Source of the DNA: Acidobacteriota bacterium
GTDB taxonomy: Bacteria > Acidobacteriota > Blastocatellia > Pyrinomonadales > Pyrinomonadaceae
DNA: 10,193 nucleotides
Assembly (NCBI GenBank): GCA_003222855.1
Contig: QHXH01000253.1
Span: 1-10,193, forward strand
Reading direction: 5' to 3'
Below, piece after piece: positions 7,201 through 10,193 of the stretch. The position numbers were made by a program, and so were the translations under genes. Within the stretch, counting starts at the first letter, position 1; the number at the start of each line of letters is the position of its first letter. Under the pieces are notes generated by a model. It was not told the origin of the DNA. It saw only the letters and a program-made list of their open reading frames with translations, and ran no database searches.

Positions 7201-8758
7201 CCGGTCGATAGATGAAGTGCAAGGCCCGCATCGCCGGATTTGCCTGCTCAGCGTGAAATTTGCCTCGCAGCAGAAGTGTGCAGAGTACGGGCACGAGCGT
7301 GACCGCGATGATGGTCGCCCCCACCATAGCGAACGTCTTGGTGAATGCCAGTGGATGAAAGAGTTTGCCTTCTTCGCCGGTGAGTGAGAAAACCGGAATG
7401 AAAGCAAGGATTATGATCGCCATCGAAAAGAAGATGGGACGCCCTACCAACCGGGTCGATTCCAAAACCGTTCGCCAGACCAATGGCCGATCTTTCGGAT
7501 CAATCTTGCGCTGTTCGATGAAACGGAACGCGTTTTCTGTTACTACAATCCCAGCGTCGACCAATACGCCGATCGCTATGGCAATGCCCGAAAGCGACAT
7601 CAGATTGGAGCTTAGCCCCAGGTAGTACATGAAAAGGAATGCCAGCAGGACCGCGAGCGGCAGCGGCAGCGTAACAATTAGGATCGAGCGGAAGTGCGCG
7701 AGGAAAAGTATGTGGGCCAGCGTAACGAGGATCAATTCCTCAATTAGCGCACGTTTGAGCGTGTGCGTCGCGCGATTAATTAATTGCGTCCGATCGTAGA
7801 ACGGAACAACGCGCACACCGGCTGGCAAACCACTCTGTATCGAGGCTATCTTTTGCTTGATCGCATCGATTACTTCCAGCGTATTCACGCCGTAACGCGC
7901 GATGACCACTCCCCCAACAGATTCTTTGCCATTCTTATCCAGCGCACCGACACGAAAGGCATTTCCGAGTTTCACATTAGCGACGTTCTTCACGTAAATC
8001 GGAATGCCGTTCTGCGCCGTCAGCACCACGTTCTCGATGTCTGCCGTTGATTGAATCAACCCGATGCCGCGCACCACCGACCATTGGCCTGCTTGTTCAA
8101 CCACATTTCCGCCGACGTTGTTGTTGGATCGCTCAACGGCTTCAACAACCATCGACAGCGGCAACGCATACGAACGCAGCTTGTTAGGATCGACATCGAT
8201 CTGGTACTGCTGCACGTGGCCGCCGACACTGGCGACCTCCGCCACGCCCGGCACTGAATTCAATTGATAACGGACGAACCAGTCCTGTAACGTGCGCAGA
8301 TCGCGCAGGTTCATCTGATCGCTTTCGAGCGTGTACCAGAAGATCTGCCCCACTCCTGTAGCGTCAGGACCAAGCGTGGGAGTAACGCCCCGCGGCAGTT
8401 GCGTGGTGACCAGATTCAAGCGCTCTAAAACGCGGGTGCGTGCCCAATACAGATCGACGTTATCTTCGAAGATGATGTTTATCATCGAGAAGCTAAACGC
8501 CGAGCTTGCGCGCACCACGCGCACGCCGGGCAGACCTTGCAGGTTGGTGACCAGCGGATAAGTAACCTGGTCTTCAACCTCCTGCGGTGAGCGGCCGGTC
8601 CAATCGGTGAAGACAATCACCTGGTTTTCAGACAGGTCTGGAATCGCATCGATGGGCGTGCGCAGCAGTGCCCAGTAACCCCAGGCCGCGAGGCCGAGAT
8701 AAATCGCGATCACCAAGCCGCGATTCCGCAGGCTTAGTTCAATGAGTCGATGAATCAT
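4277..8758 (-). CDS. Fused CusA-like heavy-metal RND pump and TolC/CusC-like outer-membrane channel
   Basis: One uninterrupted 1493-aa frame carries two complete proteins. Residues 1 to about 1030 are an HME-type RND permease: N-terminal TM at about 14-31, PIDAIPDLSENQV at 35-47, TM4 motif GIAIAIGVLVDAGIVVTEN with D401, and a final TM at about 1006-1027. Methionines M565, M615 and M664 have exactly the 50- and 49-residue spacing of the CusA Cu(I)/Ag(I) triad (M573/M623/M672, from memory). That supports monovalent metal export driven by protons. K974 in RPKVMTV matches the family relay lysine, while the CusA E939 position appears to be Q931. Residues about 1090-1490 are a TolC-family channel, with ERPDVQAFRANENLALARID (1301-1320) and DLPVRNKNQGAIEAA (1371-1385). 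Between them lies a signal-peptide-like segment. The start overlaps the upstream lipoprotein stop by 4 nt (ATGA), implying translational coupling. A separate channel gene is unlikely because no in-frame ATG, GTG or TTG precedes the signal segment. Confidence 0.94.
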   Translation of the reverse strand: MIHRLIELSLRNRGLVIAIYLGLAAWGYWALLRTPIDAIPDLSENQVIVFTDWTGRSPQEVEDQVTYPLVTNLQGLPGVRVVRASSAFSFSMINIIFEDNVDLYWARTRVLERLNLVTTQLPRGVTPTLGPDATGVGQIFWYTLESDQMNLRDLRTLQDWFVRYQLNSVPGVAEVASVGGHVQQYQIDVDPNKLRSYALPLSMVVEAVERSNNNVGGNVVEQAGQWSVVRGIGLIQSTADIENVVLTAQNGIPIYVKNVANVKLGNAFRVGALDKNGKESVGGVVIARYGVNTLEVIDAIKQKIASIQSGLPAGVRVVPFYDRTQLINRATHTLKRALIEELILVTLAHILFLAHFRSILIVTLPLPLAVLLAFLFMYYLGLSSNLMSLSGIAIAIGVLVDAGIVVTENAFRFIEQRKIDPKDRPLVWRTVLESTRLVGRPIFFSMAIIILAFIPVFSLTGEEGKLFHPLAFTKTFAMVGATIIAVTLVPVLCTLLLRGKFHAEQANPAMRALHFIYRPVLRFALNHRVLTVAFAVLLFSGAIFLATGIGKEFMPPLNEGDLMFMPVTDPAISIDEAIKITGRQDEILKSVPEVEWAVGKAGRAETSTDPSPTNMTETVVHLKPTEEWRKGLTRESLIAELDEKLRMPGVTNIWTQPIKNRIDMLSTGIRSQVGVKVFGNDLKTLEQTSQRIAETLLNIPGVSDVYAERIGGAPYIDIHINRVAAARYGIDERVINDTIEKGIGETNLSVTIEGRRRFPVRVRYAPEFRGSVQAIGQVPITSSTGAPIPLSQLADITQVQGPTMISSENGLLRGTVLLNVRGRDVGSFVDEAKNAIARQVQMPAGYYIEWSGEYENQQRARSRLLLVVPMVLIVIFGLLYITYHSALEAAHVLMAVPFALTGGIYLLWFLGYNFSVAVWVGFIALFGTAVQTAVVMVIYLEEAVARKRREVSQLTRASLLEAVTEGALLRLRPKVMTVSTVVASLLPIMWSRSAGAEVMKPLATPVLGGMLSSLLHVLIVTPVIFFWLRERELKKEQRRSHNGAAGVIATIIVVALFAPTGRVSAQASTEIQTTQIKSESSRYLDQTNGMTADEAVVYALAHNGELEAARKEIDAANGMVKQARLRANPKLDIEGSRQIPPGKDNSVMATAMLPLELGGRRSTRIAVAEKEVEVREREVANRERLLAGEIRMKFGEALSQAMKLSFTDELVEANQQSFNLIAAKVVEGATPPLEQNMALVELNRLKSMRESLASKVEVSLFELRNLLGVAPEQPLRLKGDFDHLVDQLPSASEATEHALRERPDVQAFRANENLALARIDQARAEGRLDASLTAGYERMNSSFPVFGVNEHGQLQPVQDVFHFLKFGVSLDLPVRNKNQGAIEAAIADSAAAKSRREFSELTVRREVASAYAQYDRAVRAEEIFRVGARDPARSNLDVVRQTYELGSKTLIDYIGEQRRFIELENDFIDAQLAVYNARVEIGRATASPELMKR
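5564..5674 (-). other. Internal signal-peptide-like segment at the pump-channel junction
   Basis: This region encodes residues about 1029-1065 of the fusion. It has the three parts of a Sec signal: a basic stretch (RERELKKEQRRSH), a hydrophobic core (VIATIIVVALFA, 1047-1058) and an AXA-type cleavage site (VSA before Q1066, or AQA before S1068). The RND C-terminus is normally cytoplasmic, so this helix would take the chain outward again and deliver the channel half to the periplasm. The codons contain an SD-like AAGAAGGAG (residues 1035-1037), but no start codon follows in frame before M1090, which is beyond the signal. This is consistent with a channel gene that lost its own start on fusion. 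Cleavage is an inference. Confidence 0.75.
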
Positions 8759-9186
8759 TGCGCTGTCACTCTGAACGTTGTCTTCCCTTTACCCGCCGGT
8801 CCTTCATAAGCGAGTTCTGCCTGCCATTCACCACCGACTTCGATATTTACTTTGCCGCGATAGACTCCCGGCGTGTTGGTGGTAGTGAATGTCACAGAAT
8901 CAGTCATGGCAGCCATGCTACCCATCTGCGGCATGTGGAAACTTAGCGAAACGGCGCCCACATCGACTGGCTTGCCTGCCGCATCAGTGAAGGAAAGCAT
9001 TAGCTCCTGATTGCCGTGCTTCAGCACGCCACTCTCATTCGAAAGCGTAGCGGTCAGATTCTCCACCGGAACTGCTCTAATGGTCTTGCCTGTCGGAACA
9101 GTGCCGCCCGTTCCCGTCTTCTGACCGCAAGCTGCGGCGAGAACAACGCTTAGTGCAATCACGATAGCGATTACAGATTTCTTCAT
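8755..9186 (-). CDS. YtkA-like lipoprotein with Met-rich motif, probable periplasmic metal-handling partner
   Basis: The 143-aa product starts MKKSVIAIVIALSVVLAAAC, a lipoprotein signal peptide with the lipidated Cys at position 20, so it should be anchored to a membrane facing the periplasm. The rest is a small beta-rich domain resembling the YtkA-like/FixH-like group: 'LMLSFTDAAGKPVDVGAVSLSF', then HMPQMGSMAAM (84-94), then 'PGVYRGKVNIEVGGEWQAELAYEG'. The His and four Met in that 11-residue loop are plausible Cu(I)/Ag(I) ligands. It occupies the position a CusF-type chaperone might take in a cus operon. I chose ATG 9186 because GGAGG lies 8 nt upstream and the signal peptide begins there. 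The frame stays open to 9267, but the extension is Arg-rich and implausible. Its stop overlaps the pump start as ATGA. The domain assignment is from pattern recognition; the copper role is inference from the motif and neighbours. Confidence 0.85.
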   Translation of the reverse strand: MKKSVIAIVIALSVVLAAACGQKTGTGGTVPTGKTIRAVPVENLTATLSNESGVLKHGNQELMLSFTDAAGKPVDVGAVSLSFHMPQMGSMAAMTDSVTFTTTNTPGVYRGKVNIEVGGEWQAELAYEGPAGKGKTTFRVTAQ

Positions 9187-9194
9187 AGCTCTAA

Positions 9195-9199
9195 CCTCC
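9195..9199 (-). promoter_or_regulatory. Shine-Dalgarno GGAGG deciding the lipoprotein start
   Basis: On the minus strand GGAGG is followed by 8 nt and then ATG at 9186-9184. This is the strongest ribosome-binding site in the cluster. It fixes the lipoprotein start at 9186 rather than at the longer open-frame limit of 9267. Confidence 0.8.
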
Positions 9200-9254
9200 A
9201 ATGAGTCAAAGAGAATCGATTTCCGCGCGCGAGGCACACGGATGCGCAAGCGCG

Positions 9255-9279
9255 CTCGCAGCTTCAAAAAAGCCGCAAG
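9255..9279 (-). other. Strand-specific RNA hairpin in the lipoprotein leader
   Basis: Read on the minus strand, a 10-base arm CTTGCGGCTT and its partner AAGCTGCGAG flank a 5-nt loop. All ten positions pair in RNA if two G-U wobbles are allowed; the plus-strand transcript has two mismatches instead. It lies in the 118-nt gap after the Cys/Met-rich gene's stop (26 nt downstream of it) and about 70 nt before the lipoprotein start. No U-run follows, so it is not a canonical intrinsic terminator. It could be a processing or stabilising structure. Confidence 0.4.
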
Positions 9280-9304
9280 AAGACACAGTTCGGTCTGAAT
9301 GGAA

Positions 9305-9691
9305 TCAGATCAGAAGGGCGAGATTACGAAGATAAGTTGGCCCTGAATTGGGTGGACCATGCAAGCGGTCGATGCGGTGGAATAGAAATGATGACTGCGG
9401 TAACAACTGCGCAATCGCGGGATGTGACGGCGCGCGAGCCGGCGAAGGCGGCGTCACGCGAACAATATTAGGCGGCGAAGTTGTTCCGTCCTGCGCACAA
9501 TTCAATGCGCAACACAACTTCGCATCGGTCACTTCGGGCGTTTGACTTTGCAGCAGCGCGGCTTTGCAGCAATCCATGTCCATCATGCCATCCATGCCGC
9601 ATTCGCTCTCACCGAAGTGCAAAGGCACACCGGCGAAGGCGCTGCCAAAGAGCACGAGCAAAAGGAATAAGGATGCGAGCCGCTTCTTCAT
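9305..9691 (-). CDS. Small exported Cys/Met-rich protein, candidate periplasmic copper-binding protein
   Basis: I do not recognise a named family. From ATG 9691 the product is 128 aa and starts with a clear signal peptide, MKKRLASLFLLLVLFGSAFA, with likely cleavage after A20. The mature N-terminal half holds all six cysteines (C31, C41, C42, C60, C61, C65). A short acidic Met cluster, CGMDGMMDMDCC, adds M33, M36, M37 and M39. A second cluster CCALNC follows. Such paired Cys and Met clusters in an exported protein suggest soft-metal (Cu(I)/Ag(I)) binding, in line with its place between a Cu-ATPase and a cus-like operon. The second half is Pro-rich and then less distinctive, ending YLRNLALLI. 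A GTG at 9703 in the same frame would add four residues (MSHS); neither start has a strong ribosome-binding site. The function is inferred only from composition and context. Confidence 0.72.
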   Translation of the reverse strand: MKKRLASLFLLLVLFGSAFAGVPLHFGESECGMDGMMDMDCCKAALLQSQTPEVTDAKLCCALNCAQDGTTSPPNIVRVTPPSPARAPSHPAIAQLLPQSSFLFHRIDRLHGPPNSGPTYLRNLALLI

Positions 9692-9709
9692 GCTATGGGA
9701 CACTCTATT

Positions 9710-9738
9710 TGAAAGTGCTAATTCGAGTCAACCTTTCA
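9710..9738. promoter_or_regulatory. Short dyad upstream of the Cys/Met-rich gene, possible operator
   Basis: TGAAAG (9710-9715) and CTTTCA (9733-9738) form a 6-bp inverted repeat separated by 17 nt. The spacer contains, on the minus strand, TTGACT (9731-9726), a good match to a -35 hexamer. A corresponding -10 is weak: AATAGA or ATAGAG after 16-17 nt, which would leave almost no leader before the start codon. The position suits a regulatory site for the downstream copper genes, but six-base arms can arise by chance. Confidence 0.25.
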
Positions 9739-9766
9739 GTTACTCTGGTAGTGGCCTAAATTGAAA

Positions 9767-9865
9767 TTCTCTGCGCCCCCTCTGCGTTCTCTGCGCCTCT
9801 GCGGTGAGTGTTTTCAAACCTAATTCACCGCAGAGACGCTGAGGTCGCGGAGAATACGCAGAGAA
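9767..9865. repeat. Large imperfect hairpin repeat, CTCTGCG-type dispersed element
   Basis: The left arm is 9767-9807 and the right arm 9825-9865, 41 nt each, with a 17-nt loop. Aligned without gaps, 32 of 41 positions are complementary. The inner end (CTCTGCGGTGA and its complement) matches perfectly. The left arm is built of repeated CTCTGCG words at roughly 10-nt spacing. It sits between the end of the Cu-ATPase gene and the start of the Cys/Met-rich gene and may influence transcript ends or stability. I believe related 'CACCGCAGAGACGC' sequences are scattered through many environmental genomes. The remaining gap sequence (9869-9956) shows nothing I can assign. Confidence 0.7.
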
Positions 9866-9956
9866 AATTGTTTGTGCCCATTTTGGCCGGGCCGGCTATA
9901 CAATTGCGCAAATTCACCCGGCAAGCGGGCGGAGTTCCGGAACCCTCGGTCGACCT

Positions 9957-10193
9957 TCAAAGCGACACACGCCGCAGACGCAACGCGTTGCCGATCACGG
10001 AAACTGAACTGAAACTCATCGCTGCCGCAGCAATCATGGGACTGAGCAGAATGCCGAAAAAGGGATAGAGAACACCGGCGGCGATGGGCACTCCCAGCGA
10101 ATTGTAGATAAAGGCGAAGAAAAGATTCTGTTTGATGTTCCCCATCGTCAGTCGACTCAAGACTCGGGCTCGGACGATGCCGCGCAGGTCTCC
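9957..10193 (-). CDS. copA: Cu(I)-translocating P1B-type ATPase, C-terminal fragment (CopA-like)
   Basis: Only the last 78 residues are present; the gene continues beyond the right edge. The fragment starts GDLRGIVRARVLSRLTMGNI, the region after the phosphorylation/hinge domain that leads into the last two transmembrane helices. The helix pair is LFFAFIYNSLGVPIAAGVLY and FGILLSPMIAAAAMSFSSVS. The YN pair in the first and MSFSS (M-x-x-S-S) in the second are the P1B-1 metal-site signature residues, which act with the CPC motif (not in the window) to bind Cu(I). This supports export of Cu(I), possibly Ag(I), from cytosol to periplasm at the cost of ATP. The protein ends NALRLRRVSL with no C-terminal extension. 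It is on the same strand as the efflux operon but separated by about 265 nt with a hairpin repeat, so co-transcription is uncertain. Confidence 0.93.
   Translation of the reverse strand, partial: GDLRGIVRARVLSRLTMGNIKQNLFFAFIYNSLGVPIAAGVLYPFFGILLSPMIAAAAMSFSSVSVIGNALRLRRVSL

Noticed and set aside
9187..9267. N-terminal extension of the lipoprotein frame up to 9267
   Set aside because: The extra 27 residues are Arg-rich and precede a perfect lipoprotein signal peptide with its own GGAGG site 8 nt upstream of ATG 9186.
9697..9731. Sigma70-like promoter TTGACT with a -10 at about 9703-9709
   Set aside because: The -35 is good, but the -10 matches poorly and the implied start site would leave almost no leader before the start codon, so I list only the dyad as a weak candidate.
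9934..9943. Perfect 10-bp palindrome GTTCCGGAAC downstream of copA
   Set aside because: It is too short to distinguish from chance in GC-rich DNA, has no T-run for termination and no promoter nearby.
9808..10068. Plus-strand open frame of 86 codons over the repeat and the copA end
   Set aside because: It starts in the repeat loop and then runs antisense to the conserved ATPase C-terminus, with no protein-like features.
1..10193. CRISPR arrays, tRNA or rRNA genes, insertion sequences
   Set aside because: I saw no regularly spaced direct repeats with unique spacers, no tRNA-like cloverleaf or rRNA sequence, and no transposase-like protein in any frame.

Overview
The window looks like chromosomal DNA from a Gram-negative (diderm) bacterium. 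It encodes an outer-membrane TolC-type channel, a periplasmic adaptor and an RND pump, and it is moderately GC-rich. My best guess is an Acidobacteriota-like soil lineage. That rests on three dispersed intergenic repeats of a style I associate with such genomes and on the general flavour of the proteins. It is an inference, with no rRNA or marker gene to confirm it.

Left part, plus strand (1-2885): an exported M3-family zinc metallopeptidase (Dcp/oligopeptidase type) is followed by a 148-nt gap holding an imperfect inverted repeat, then a DUF1697-family protein of unknown function. These two look like housekeeping or accessory genes unrelated to the rest.

Right part, minus strand (2913-10193, transcribed right to left): a copper/silver efflux cluster. 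In transcription order it contains: the C-terminal end of a Cu(I) P1B-type ATPase (CopA-like, running off the right edge); a roughly 250-nt gap with a large imperfect hairpin repeat; a small exported Cys/Met-rich protein; a Met-motif lipoprotein of YtkA type; a 1493-residue polypeptide that is a CusA-like RND pump fused in frame to a TolC/CusC-like outer-membrane channel; and a CusB/CzcB-like periplasmic adaptor. The lipoprotein and pump genes overlap by 4 nt (ATGA). The adaptor follows after 74 nt.

Proposed joint function: the P-type ATPase moves cytosolic Cu(I) to the periplasm. The Cys/Met-rich protein and the lipoprotein would bind or hand over periplasmic metal. The RND-adaptor-channel assembly would expel it across the outer membrane. 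Cu/Ag specificity is supported by a complete CusA-type methionine triad in the pump and by the YN and MxxSS signatures in the ATPase. No regulator is visible in the window.

The most notable item is the RND-TolC fusion. The channel half has no start codon of its own. It is preceded by a complete signal-peptide-like segment inside the polypeptide, which implies one translation product that crosses the inner membrane again after the twelfth RND helix and may be cut there by signal peptidase.
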